DNA of 64,000 nt from an uncultured Pelagibacteraceae bacterium (lineage in GTDB: Bacteria > Pseudomonadota > Alphaproteobacteria > Pelagibacterales > Pelagibacteraceae): contig CACLKR010000005.1 of the NCBI GenBank assembly GCA_902607625.1, forward strand, positions 1 to 64,000. The letters run 5' to 3'. Both the position numbers and the translations under genes were made by a program. Below, piece by piece: positions 26,005 through 33,743 of this stretch; the first letter of the stretch is position 1, and each line of letters starts with the position of its first letter. The notes under the pieces were generated by a model. That model had not been told where the DNA came from and did no database searches. It saw only the letters and a list, made by a program, of their open reading frames with translations.

Positions 26005-27006
26005 ATGAAAAATACATTTAATAATTTCGTTAATGGTATAGGAAATACTCCCCTCATAAGGTTAAATGGGCCTTCAGAATTAACCGGTTGTAATATTTAT
26101 GGAAAAGCTGAATTTTTAAATCCGGGTGGCTCAGTCAAAGATAGAGCTGCCTGGGCCTTAATCAAAGATGCGGAAGAGAAAAAATTAATTTCTAAAGGGG
26201 GAACTATTGTTGAAGGAACTGCAGGAAATACTGGTATTGGTTTATGTTTAATTGGAAATTCCAGGGGTTACAAAAGTATTATTGTAATGCCCGAAACTCA
26301 AACTCAAGAAAAAAAAGATATTCTCAAATCTATTGGTGCTGACTTGCGTTTAGTTCCAGCAAAACCTTATAAGGATCCAAATAATTATGTAAAATATTCA
26401 GGCAAACTTGCGGAGGATTTAAAAAAGAATAATTCTCAAGGTGTGTTTTGGGCAAATCAATTTGACAATATTGCTAATCACAAAGGCCATTACGAAACAA
26501 CTGGCCCAGAAATTTGGGATCAAACAGAAGGTAAAGTTGATGCTTTTATTTGTGCCTCGGGAACGGGAGGAACTATCGCTGGAGTAGGTAAAGCTCTTAA
26601 GGAAAAAAATAAGAATATTAAAATTGTCTTATCTGATCCAAAAGGATCTGCTCTTTATAATCACATCAAACATGATGAATTAAAAATAGAGGGAAAATCA
26701 ATTACTGAAGGTATAGGCTCTAGCCGTGTGACTAAAAATTTTGAACAAGCTCCAATTGATGACGCTTATTCCATTAATGATCATGAAGCCTTAACAGTTT
26801 TGTTTGAATTATTGGAAAAAGAAGGTTTAAGTTTAGGCACAAGTACGGGTATCAATGTTGCTGGTGCTATAAAATTAGCCAAAGATTTGGGTCCCAATCA
26901 TACCATTGTAACAATTTTGTGCGATAAATCTGATATCTATCGCAGTAAGCTGTTTAATAAAAAATTTTTAACTGAAAAGGGACTTCCTTGTCCAAAGTGG
27001 CTATAA
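26005..27006 (+). CDS. cysK: cysteine synthase A (O-acetylserine sulfhydrylase)
   Basis: A 333-residue PLP enzyme. The PLP Lys is in 'LNPGGSVKDRAAWALI', the substrate loop is 'EGTAGNTGIGL', and the phosphate loop is 'ASGTGGTIAGVG'. It makes cysteine from O-acetylserine and sulfide. It is 28 bp downstream of cysE. No assimilatory sulfate reduction genes are seen in the window, so sulfide would come from organosulfur compounds or imported reduced sulfur. Its end overlaps the convergent rhodanese gene by 6 bp. Confidence 0.92.
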   Translation: MKNTFNNFVNGIGNTPLIRLNGPSELTGCNIYGKAEFLNPGGSVKDRAAWALIKDAEEKKLISKGGTIVEGTAGNTGIGLCLIGNSRGYKSIIVMPETQTQEKKDILKSIGADLRLVPAKPYKDPNNYVKYSGKLAEDLKKNNSQGVFWANQFDNIANHKGHYETTGPEIWDQTEGKVDAFICASGTGGTIAGVGKALKEKNKNIKIVLSDPKGSALYNHIKHDELKIEGKSITEGIGSSRVTKNFEQAPIDDAYSINDHEALTVLFELLEKEGLSLGTSTGINVAGAIKLAKDLGPNHTIVTILCDKSDIYRSKLFNKKFLTEKGLPCPKWL

Positions 27007-27369
27007 GCATGGTAAACCGTTATTTTTCCAACCTATACCTTCTTGACTACCCATAAAACCATCAGAAATATTTATAGATTTATAATTTTCTCTAGATAAC
27101 AGCTCTGCAGTAATTTGAGATCTTTCGCCTGATGCACAAATAACCAAAACATCATTGTCTTGATTAATATTTAAATTTTTAAATTCTTTTACAAAGTTGA
27201 AGAAAGCATCTCTTTGTATTTCTAAAAAATAGGTTTTTAATCCTATTTTATCTCCATCTGGTTTACCAATATTATCCCATTCTTCTTGTGTTCTAACATC
27301 TAGTAATACACTCTTGGGATTATTTTTTACGTGATCCTTTAGATCTTTACAGATTATTTGTTTAATCAT
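27001..27369 (-). CDS. single-domain rhodanese-like sulfurtransferase
   Basis: A 122-residue rhodanese domain. 'VLLDVRTQEEWDNIGKPDGD' is the N-terminal signature, and 'VLVICASGERSQITAELL' holds the active-site Cys in the loop 'CASGERS'. It would carry a persulfide. It lies 10 bp downstream of two YeeE/YedE genes and is the last gene in the bhmT operon, which points to reduced-sulfur handling. Confidence 0.88.
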   Translation of the reverse strand: MIKQIICKDLKDHVKNNPKSVLLDVRTQEEWDNIGKPDGDKIGLKTYFLEIQRDAFFNFVKEFKNLNINQDNDVLVICASGERSQITAELLSRENYKSINISDGFMGSQEGIGWKNNGLPCL

Positions 27370-27379
27370 AATTTGTCTT

Positions 27380-27817
27380 TCATCTTCTAATAATTATTCT
27401 ATTCACTAATTCTGTTAATAAAAATCCTCCTAGCAAGGATAATACAAAAAACAATGAATAAGTATTTAATAATGCAAGAGATGATATTGCTGGGCCCGGA
27501 CAAAATCCAACCATCCCCCATCCAATGCCAAACGTAGCTGAACCTATAATTAAATTTTTGTCAACAGATTTTAAAGTTGGCTTAGCGAAATTGTCTGCAA
27601 ATAAGGGTCTGTTTTTGTTTCTAAATAAAAAAAATATTGGAGCACTTATAATAATTGCACCCATCATCACAAAAATTAAGGAAGGGTCCCATTGACCAAA
27701 TAAATCCAGAAATCCTAAAACCTTTTCTGGATTGATCATGTTTGAAACGGACAAACCAACGCCAAAAATTATTCCACTGATACAAGAGACAATTTTAGAC
27801 ACCATCTGTTTATCCAT
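27380..27817 (-). CDS. YeeE/YedE-type sulfur transport membrane protein, second half-subunit (DUF6691-like)
   Basis: A 145-residue membrane protein with four to five hydrophobic segments. The conserved 'FGIGWGMVGFCPGPAISSLA' contains the Cys found in YeeE/YedE channels, which in YeeE/TsuA pass thiosulfate by way of conserved cysteines. It overlaps the partner gene by 8 bp, so the two half-proteins probably form one transporter. The cargo (thiosulfate, sulfide or polysulfide) cannot be read from sequence. Confidence 0.82.
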   Translation of the reverse strand: MDKQMVSKIVSCISGIIFGVGLSVSNMINPEKVLGFLDLFGQWDPSLIFVMMGAIIISAPIFFLFRNKNRPLFADNFAKPTLKSVDKNLIIGSATFGIGWGMVGFCPGPAISSLALLNTYSLFFVLSLLGGFLLTELVNRIIIRR

Positions 27818-28223
27818 TCAACTTAACTGTAATTATTGCTGTGATCATAAAAATGATTGTTGCTATAATAGATCTTACTGACAAAAGACTAATGCCACAA
27901 ATCCCATGACCACTTGTACAACCCCTTCCAATTTTTGTACCTATGCCAACTAAAAAACCAGCAATAATAATGATTGGTAGCGAGGAAGTTATTAAAAAAG
28001 GAATATCAATTTTTGTAAAAAATACATAAAAAATGGGCCCTAAAACTAATCCGATTATAAATAAAAAATTATCAGTTCTGTTTTGTTTTGAAACAAGAGC
28101 AGCATTCACAATGCCACTAACACCCGCTAGTCGGCCGTTCCCAATAAAAAATATTATTACAGCGAAACCAATTATTATTCCTCCTAAAAAAGCAGATTGT
28201 GGTGTAAAATTTACAATATTCAT
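27810..28223 (-). CDS. YeeE/YedE-type sulfur transport membrane protein, first half-subunit
   Basis: A 137-residue membrane protein with four hydrophobic segments. The signature 'KIGRGCTSGHGICGIS' carries two cysteines typical of the sulfur-transport (Sulf_transp) domain. It is 12 bp downstream of bhmT and overlaps the second YeeE half by 8 bp. Its transcript should start at the bhmT promoter and pass through the SAM-riboswitch leader. Confidence 0.85.
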   Translation of the reverse strand: MNIVNFTPQSAFLGGIIIGFAVIIFFIGNGRLAGVSGIVNAALVSKQNRTDNFLFIIGLVLGPIFYVFFTKIDIPFLITSSLPIIIIAGFLVGIGTKIGRGCTSGHGICGISLLSVRSIIATIIFMITAIITVKLNG

Positions 28224-28235
28224 ATTGTGTAATCG

Positions 28236-29300
28236 TCAAGCTTTATCTTGATAGTCTTTCTGATGTTTTGGAATTCTTTTATCCGTTCCAAATAGCATAT
28301 GAGTCGACATATCTTCATGATATTTACTTGCTGGAACTTTTATCCCAACAGCTTCCGCAGTTTCTCTAATCAGCATTGGGTTTGCTCCGCAACAAACACC
28401 TAGGTAATTTATACCAAGACTATAAGCTTCTTTTGCAAATTTACCAATTTCATACCTATTACATTGCATTGGATCCAATGCGGTAGGAAATGGTGTTTTG
28501 TGAGGTGTATGACATGAGCATCCATTATTATCCGGTAAATTAAAAAAAGTTGGATGTTCTTTCGTCGTTCGATAATTTATAGGTAAAGCCGCTACATGAC
28601 ATTTCAAAGCTTTCCTAATTTCTTTAAGATAAGGCATCATCGTATTTGGTCCTCTAAAACAATTCATTCCTACCACATCGCCTCCGCGCTGTTCTAATTC
28701 TTTACAAGTATCTACAATGGACACTCCATCTCTCATTATATTTTCACCCATGGGCGCAATGGTAATGACACATGGAAGATTGGTTTTTTTCATCACTTTT
28801 AAGGCTGTATAAGCTTCTTCAGCATAGTAAAAAGTTTCTCCGATCAACATGTCTGCACCCTCTTCAACAGCCCATTCAATCATTTCAGAAAACATTTTCT
28901 CAACTTCCAAATGCGTTTTAGGATCTTTTTCATTCCAAATATTTGAATTTGAAATATTTCCGGCCATTAAATTGGGCTCTTTTCCAATTGGATTTGTTGC
29001 AACTTTTTTCGCAATTTTCAGTGCTGCTCTATTCAAGGGCTCTAACAATTTTTCTTTATTAATCACACGCATTTTTTCACGATGACCATTATAGGTAAAT
29101 GCCTGAACAATATCAGAACCCGCATGTTGAAAATCCCTATGCAGATTTTCTAAAGCTTCTGGATGCTCCAGAGAAACCATCGGAACAAATTCGCCAGATG
29201 CCATATAACCTCTTCTTTCAATTTCAAATAGAAAGCCCTCTGCACAAATTACAGGTCCAGAATTTAACCTTTCAATTAAATTTCTTTTTTTATTACTCAT
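28236..29300 (-). CDS. bhmT: betaine-homocysteine S-methyltransferase
   Basis: About 354 residues from the ATG at 29300, which has a GGAGG site 6 bases upstream; the longer frame to 29396 runs through the riboswitch. It is a homocysteine S-methyltransferase barrel. 'GPVICAEGFLFEIERRGY' is the N-terminus, 'VVGMNCFRGP' carries the first Zn Cys and 'YLGVCCGANPMLIR' the other two. It moves a methyl group from glycine betaine to homocysteine, giving dimethylglycine and methionine. Expression is very likely controlled by the SAM-II/SAM-V leader at 29303-29474. It joins the betaine-producing and dimethylglycine-oxidising genes of this window. Confidence 0.92.
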   Translation of the reverse strand: MSNKKRNLIERLNSGPVICAEGFLFEIERRGYMASGEFVPMVSLEHPEALENLHRDFQHAGSDIVQAFTYNGHREKMRVINKEKLLEPLNRAALKIAKKVATNPIGKEPNLMAGNISNSNIWNEKDPKTHLEVEKMFSEMIEWAVEEGADMLIGETFYYAEEAYTALKVMKKTNLPCVITIAPMGENIMRDGVSIVDTCKELEQRGGDVVGMNCFRGPNTMMPYLKEIRKALKCHVAALPINYRTTKEHPTFFNLPDNNGCSCHTPHKTPFPTALDPMQCNRYEIGKFAKEAYSLGINYLGVCCGANPMLIRETAEAVGIKVPASKYHEDMSTHMLFGTDKRIPKHQKDYQDKA

Positions 29301-29302
29301 TT

Positions 29303-29363
29303 TTAACCTCCATTGCAGTGCTTTGACATGCGTCGGGTGCACAATATGGTTAAATGCCCGGTC
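29303..29363 (-). promoter_or_regulatory. SAM-V riboswitch-like aptamer controlling bhmT translation
   Basis: On the minus strand, P1 is CGGG (29360-29357) with CCCG (29337-29334). The loop contains CAUUUAAC and UUGUGC. GUGC (29342-29339) can pair with GCAC (29321-29318) to close an H-type pseudoknot. The 3' pairing strand lies 6 bases before the GGAGG ribosome site (29311-29307), so SAM binding would hide the start region. SAM-V aptamers next to bhmT in SAR11 are established; the identification here is by motif and position, without a covariance-model search. Confidence 0.8.
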
Positions 29364-29383
29364 TTTTATTGAAATAAATTTCC

Positions 29384-29412
29384 AAAAAAAAACCACCGGC
29401 TAAAGCGGTGGT
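29384..29412 (-). terminator. intrinsic terminator after the SAM-II aptamer
   Basis: On the minus strand, ACCACCG pairs with CGGTGGT around a short loop, followed by about nine T residues. It sits 11 bases after the conserved GCUAAA of the SAM-II aptamer. The loop sequence (complement of 29399-29407) is a perfect 9-base match to the aptamer segment at 29431-29423, so an antiterminator is possible. Confidence 0.88.
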
Positions 29413-29418
29413 CTAGTA

Positions 29419-29474
29419 GGGTCGCTTTAGCAGGATTTTTAAAGCGCCCGCAATCTGATTCAACTCGGCGCTAT
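29419..29474 (-). promoter_or_regulatory. SAM-II riboswitch aptamer
   Basis: Minus-strand features match the SAM-II consensus closely. P1 is AGCGCC (29472-29467) with GGCGCU. The loop ends in GAUUGC, and the 3' part is an A-rich joining segment followed by the conserved GCUAAA. There are 11 bases between P1 and GCUAAA, as in the well-known SAM-II structure. It begins close to the predicted transcription start and is followed by a terminator, as expected for control of transcription by S-adenosylmethionine. Confidence 0.85.
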
Positions 29475-29480
29475 ATATTA

Positions 29481-29509
29481 ATTAGACCATTCTAATGTAT
29501 TATTGTCAA
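29481..29509 (-). promoter_or_regulatory. sigma-70 promoter of the bhmT operon
   Basis: Minus strand: a consensus -35 TTGACA (29509-29504), a 17-base spacer, and -10 TCTAAT (29486-29481). Transcription would start around 29474, just at the 5' edge of the SAM-II aptamer. It is the best promoter match noticed in the window. Confidence 0.75.
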
Positions 29510-29540
29510 ATAAAATCTAAATTAATTTAAAGGTTATAAC

Positions 29541-31487
29541 TTGAGTAATTTACTTAAAAACGAAAAGAGTCCTTATCTTAAACAACATGAGAATAATCCA
29601 GTCCACTGGCATCCATGGAATAAAAAAACTTTAAATAAGGCTAAAGAATTAAAAAAACCTATTTTCTTAAGCGTAGGCTATGCAAGTTGCCACTGGTGTC
29701 ATGTCATGGCACATGAAAGTTTTGAAGACAAAAATACTGCAGCTGTAATGAATGAAAAATTCATTAATATAAAAGTGGATCGTGAAGAAAGGCCAGATCT
29801 AGATAATGTATTTCAAAAAAGCTTAGCTATTTTAACAGGTACGCCGGGTGGTTGGCCTCTATCAATGTTTTTAGATGAGAATGGAGTACCCTTTTCGGGT
29901 GGAACATATTTTCCTCCAAAAGAAATGTATGGTAGGCCTTCTTTTGTAAATATTCTTAAACAAATTTCTGATTTCTATGTAAAAGATAAAGATAAAGTTA
30001 TTCAACAAGCTTCGCAAATAAAAGAGGTTTTTCAAAAAGATCAAAAAAAATCTTCTGTCATTGGCCAAAATTTAAATCCTCATCTTGAAGCTATGCTTAA
30101 TTATATTGATTTTAAATGGGGCGGTTTTCAAGGAAGTCCAAAATTTCCACAGTTTTATGTATTTGAAAGTTTTTTACACTTTTATAAAAAAAATAAAAAT
30201 AAAAAATTTTATGATGCTGTTAAAATTTTACTTAATAATGTCTGTTCAAGAGGTTTATATGACCACTTGCTTGGAGGAATAGCTCGATATTCAACAGACG
30301 ATAGATGGATCGCTCCACATTTTGAAAAAATGCTTTATGACAACGTCTTATTTATAAACTTGATGGGACAATTTTATCTTCAAGAACCAAATGAATATTA
30401 TAAAGAAAAACTGATACAAACTGTGGAATTCGTTAATAATTCATTTAAAAATAAAGAAAACCTTTTAGGATCTGCTTATGATGCCGACAGTGAAGGTATA
30501 GAAGGCAAATACTATGTTTGGGATGATAAAGAGTTAAGAAGTGTACTTGAAAAAGATTATAATCTTTTTGCTAAATATTATGACATTTCTGAAAATGGAA
30601 ATTGGGAGGGAAAAAATATCCTAATAGAAAAAAGTATCAAGCCAACGAAAGAAGAAAATGAAAAACTGAAAAAAATAAAAAATAAACTCTTAAGTATTAG
30701 GGAAAAAAGGCCAAAGCCCTTCTTTGATGACAAAACCCAAATTGATTTAAATGCCTACTGGACAAGCACTTTAATTTTTGTTGCAGAAGTTTTTAATAAA
30801 GAAGATTGGAAAAAATTATCCTTATCAAATTATAATTTAATAAAAAATCTTACTAAAGATGAAATATATCATTGTTATAAAGATAAAGATGGAGTGAAAG
30901 TTTTTCTTGATGATTATGCATATCTTGCTCAACTAATGATTAATTTTTATGAAACCACTGGGGAAATTAATTATTTAGATGATGCAAAAAAAATAGTTCA
31001 GCAAACTTGGGATCTATTTTATGATAAAGAAAATAAAATTCTTCAAAAAAATCCTATTAAACAGAATGACCTTTTTGTTCCACCTTTAGATATAAATGAC
31101 GGCAATGTACCTAATGGAAATAGTATATTTTTATTAAATTGCAAAAAACTTGAAGCAATAACTAACGATACTAAATGGCAAGATATGGCTAAAGAATTGA
31201 TACAAAGTTTTCATTCATTTCTCAATTTAAAATCGACACAAATGGTAAGCTATATTAAAAATTTAGACATATGCGAAGAATTAACAACTTTTACTTTCTT
31301 CGGAGATGTTAAAAAAATTAAAGAATTACAACAATTTGTTAAAAAAAATTACTTAAAATCTTCAACTTTAATTTACAAAGAAGATCCTAAAGAAAACTAT
31401 TTAGTTGTTTGTAAAAACCAAACCTGCTCAAATAAAATTAAAAGTATAGGGGAACTAAAATCTGTTGTAAAAAATTATGCCATATAG
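29541..31487 (+). CDS. thioredoxin-domain protein of the DUF255/YyaL (SPATA20-like) family
   Basis: A 648-residue protein. The N-terminal DUF255 thioredoxin-like domain has 'KSPYLKQHENNPVHWHPW' and the CxxC motif in 'GYASCHWCHVMAHESFED'. It also has 'GTPGGWPLSMFL' and 'WGGFQGSPKFPQ', then a long alpha/alpha barrel with 'HFEKMLYDNVLF'. The family is widespread but its biochemical role is not settled; a redox-linked or sugar-epimerase-like function has been proposed. It starts with TTG at 29541, which matches the family N-terminus. It overlaps the downstream transporter gene by 11 bp. Confidence 0.88.
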   Translation: MSNLLKNEKSPYLKQHENNPVHWHPWNKKTLNKAKELKKPIFLSVGYASCHWCHVMAHESFEDKNTAAVMNEKFINIKVDREERPDLDNVFQKSLAILTGTPGGWPLSMFLDENGVPFSGGTYFPPKEMYGRPSFVNILKQISDFYVKDKDKVIQQASQIKEVFQKDQKKSSVIGQNLNPHLEAMLNYIDFKWGGFQGSPKFPQFYVFESFLHFYKKNKNKKFYDAVKILLNNVCSRGLYDHLLGGIARYSTDDRWIAPHFEKMLYDNVLFINLMGQFYLQEPNEYYKEKLIQTVEFVNNSFKNKENLLGSAYDADSEGIEGKYYVWDDKELRSVLEKDYNLFAKYYDISENGNWEGKNILIEKSIKPTKEENEKLKKIKNKLLSIREKRPKPFFDDKTQIDLNAYWTSTLIFVAEVFNKEDWKKLSLSNYNLIKNLTKDEIYHCYKDKDGVKVFLDDYAYLAQLMINFYETTGEINYLDDAKKIVQQTWDLFYDKENKILQKNPIKQNDLFVPPLDINDGNVPNGNSIFLLNCKKLEAITNDTKWQDMAKELIQSFHSFLNLKSTQMVSYIKNLDICEELTTFTFFGDVKKIKELQQFVKKNYLKSSTLIYKEDPKENYLVVCKNQTCSNKIKSIGELKSVVKNYAI

Positions 31488-32346
31488 TGATCAAAAAAAA
31501 GGAACGCTTCTTGCATTTGCTGCGATCATGTTTATTACTCCAGATTCGCTTTTTATTAGATTAGCAAATCTTACATCGTGGAATCTGATTTTTTATAGGG
31601 GCTTTATCCCTTTTCTTGTTGTTTTTTCTGGTCTATTAATTGTTTATAAAACTAAATTTATTTCACAACTAATAGAAAATGGTTGGCATGGAATTGCTTA
31701 CGCAAGCATCTTTACAGTAACAAATATTTTTTTTGTAATATCAATAGAAAATACTAATGTTGCTAATACACTAATTATGATTGCTTTAGCGCCTATGCTT
31801 TCTGCAGTAATTAGTTTTATTTTTTTAAAAGAAAACACAGATCAAAAAACATGGGTCGCTATAATTGTTACTACACTATCGGTAGTCTATATTTTTAACG
31901 ACTCCTTCGAGAGAGGGGATGTTTTGGGAAATTTTTTTGGATTAATTTGTGCTACAGGCTTAGCAATAGGAGCCGTAATAATAAGATCGGCAAAAAAAAT
32001 TAACCTGGTTCCCTCAGCTATGATGGGCAAATTAATGGTAACATTAATTGCTTTTTTATTTGCAGATAATTTGGTCTTAAAAGGAAACGATTCAATCATT
32101 ATCCCGCTTATGTGTATCATGTGTGTTGCTATACCTTTCGTTCTAATAACTTTAGCTCCTAGATATATCAGTGCAGCAGAGGTCAACCTTTTCTTTTTAC
32201 TTGAAACTATATTGGGACCTCTTTGGGTGTGGTTGATTATAAAGGAACAACCAAGCACAGAAACAATTATTGGAGGATTTGTAATTGTTGTTACAATTAC
32301 CATACACTCAGTTTTGAGCCTAAAAAAAACTAGTTTACTAAAATAA
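31477..32346 (+). CDS. DMT-superfamily (EamA) transporter
   Basis: A 289-residue protein with ten hydrophobic segments and two EamA repeats ('NTNVANTLIMIALAPMLSAV', 'YISAAEVNLFFLLETILGPL'). It overlaps the DUF255 gene by 11 bp and is followed 43 bp later by an MFS transporter gene. The substrate is not predictable. Confidence 0.85.
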   Translation: MPYSDQKKGTLLAFAAIMFITPDSLFIRLANLTSWNLIFYRGFIPFLVVFSGLLIVYKTKFISQLIENGWHGIAYASIFTVTNIFFVISIENTNVANTLIMIALAPMLSAVISFIFLKENTDQKTWVAIIVTTLSVVYIFNDSFERGDVLGNFFGLICATGLAIGAVIIRSAKKINLVPSAMMGKLMVTLIAFLFADNLVLKGNDSIIIPLMCIMCVAIPFVLITLAPRYISAAEVNLFFLLETILGPLWVWLIIKEQPSTETIIGGFVIVVTITIHSVLSLKKTSLLK

Positions 32347-32389
32347 CCCATTGCAATTGGTATCATGAACGCATAATTACTCTTCAGTT

Positions 32390-33679
32390 ATGGGAAAATT
32401 ATTTAAAAATTCATGGGCTCTTTTTGTAGGCTACGGAACACTTATGATTGCTCATGGACTTCAAGGAAATTTGTTGGGCGTTAGATCTGTAATAGAAGAA
32501 TTTAATTTCTTAGCTACAGGCGCAATGATGTCAGGATATTTTGTAGGATATTTTATGGGAGCCATTATAATTCCTGATCTTGTACGCAAAGTAGGACATA
32601 TAAGAGTTTTTGCAGCTTTTGCATCAATGGCATCATTGGCTATCTTAGTTCATGCCATCTTTGTTGATCCTATTGTGTGGATTTTTGGAAGATTTCTAAC
32701 AGGCTTCAGTATTATAGGTATTTTTATTGTTGTAGAAAGCTGGCTAAATGATCGAGCCAACAATAGAACACGCGGTCAAGTTTTGTCTGCTTATATGTTT
32801 GTTAGTTTAATGGGATTAGCAATTGGTACTCTTTTATTAAATTTTAGTAGTCCAGAAAAATACGAACCTTTTATATTAATTTCCTTATTATTATCCATGG
32901 CGTTAATACCTATCCTGCTTACAAAACGTAAGCCTCCAAAATTTAAAAAAATAACTGGTATCAAAGTAAAAGAGCTTTATAAAATTTCTCCACTTGGCAC
33001 AGTCAGTATGTTTTGCACAGGTTTTATCCACTCAACTATATTTACATTGGGTGCTGTTTATGCTGCCACAATGAATTTTACTATTTTTGAAATTTCTCTT
33101 TTTTTATTTTTAATTACAGTTTCGGGAGCTATATTTCAATGGCCGATAGGTTATTTTTCTGATCATACAGATAGAAGAATTATTATCATTGGTTGTACTT
33201 TTGTTGGTGCTTTTTTTTGTTTTCTATCAATTACTGCATCGGGAACATCTTTGCAAAATATGTATTTAGCAACAAGCGTTGGTATGGATAAAATAATGTT
33301 CTTCGTATTTGTTACCCTGTATGCCGGTTTTGCACTTCCAATATTTACTCTTAACCTAGCTTATGTAAATGACTTTATTCCAAAAGAAAAATTCGTAGCT
33401 GCCGGTGGTGGTATGCAAATTATATTTGGATTGGGAGCTATGGGTGGACCAATTCTTTGTTCTATTTTTATGAATATCTATGGATCTAATGGCTTCTTTG
33501 TATTCTTAAGTATTTTTCATCTTATTATTGGATTGTTTGGAATGTATAGAATAACTAAAAGAGATTATGAGGATAATCCGGAATCTACTTTTACACCTCT
33601 CCCAAGAAATATTACTCCTTTAGGAATCGAACTTGATCCAACTGCTGGAGCAGATTTGTCCACCAATGATAAAAAATGA
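32390..33679 (+). CDS. MFS transporter
   Basis: A 429-residue protein with about twelve membrane segments. MFS loop features include 'GYFMGAIIIPDLVRKVGHIR' (motif A-like), 'GRFLTGFSIIGIFIVVESWL' and 'GYFSDHTDRRIIIIG' (second motif A). The 'VESWLNDRANNRTRGQVLS' segment is typical of the YcaD/UMF2-type subgroup of MFS proteins, whose substrates are poorly known. The C-terminal tail after about residue 400 is soluble and acidic. Confidence 0.85.
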   Translation: MGKLFKNSWALFVGYGTLMIAHGLQGNLLGVRSVIEEFNFLATGAMMSGYFVGYFMGAIIIPDLVRKVGHIRVFAAFASMASLAILVHAIFVDPIVWIFGRFLTGFSIIGIFIVVESWLNDRANNRTRGQVLSAYMFVSLMGLAIGTLLLNFSSPEKYEPFILISLLLSMALIPILLTKRKPPKFKKITGIKVKELYKISPLGTVSMFCTGFIHSTIFTLGAVYAATMNFTIFEISLFLFLITVSGAIFQWPIGYFSDHTDRRIIIIGCTFVGAFFCFLSITASGTSLQNMYLATSVGMDKIMFFVFVTLYAGFALPIFTLNLAYVNDFIPKEKFVAAGGGMQIIFGLGAMGGPILCSIFMNIYGSNGFFVFLSIFHLIIGLFGMYRITKRDYEDNPESTFTPLPRNITPLGIELDPTAGADLSTNDKK

Positions 33680-33743
33680 ATAATGAAAATGTTCGGTATT
33701 GCTAATACTCAAATATCCTCACATTAATTATTTTAAGAAAAAT

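Noticed and set aside
28236-29396. Longer bhmT start at 29396
   Set aside because: It would translate the SAM-V aptamer and terminator region; the ATG at 29300 has a GGAGG site.
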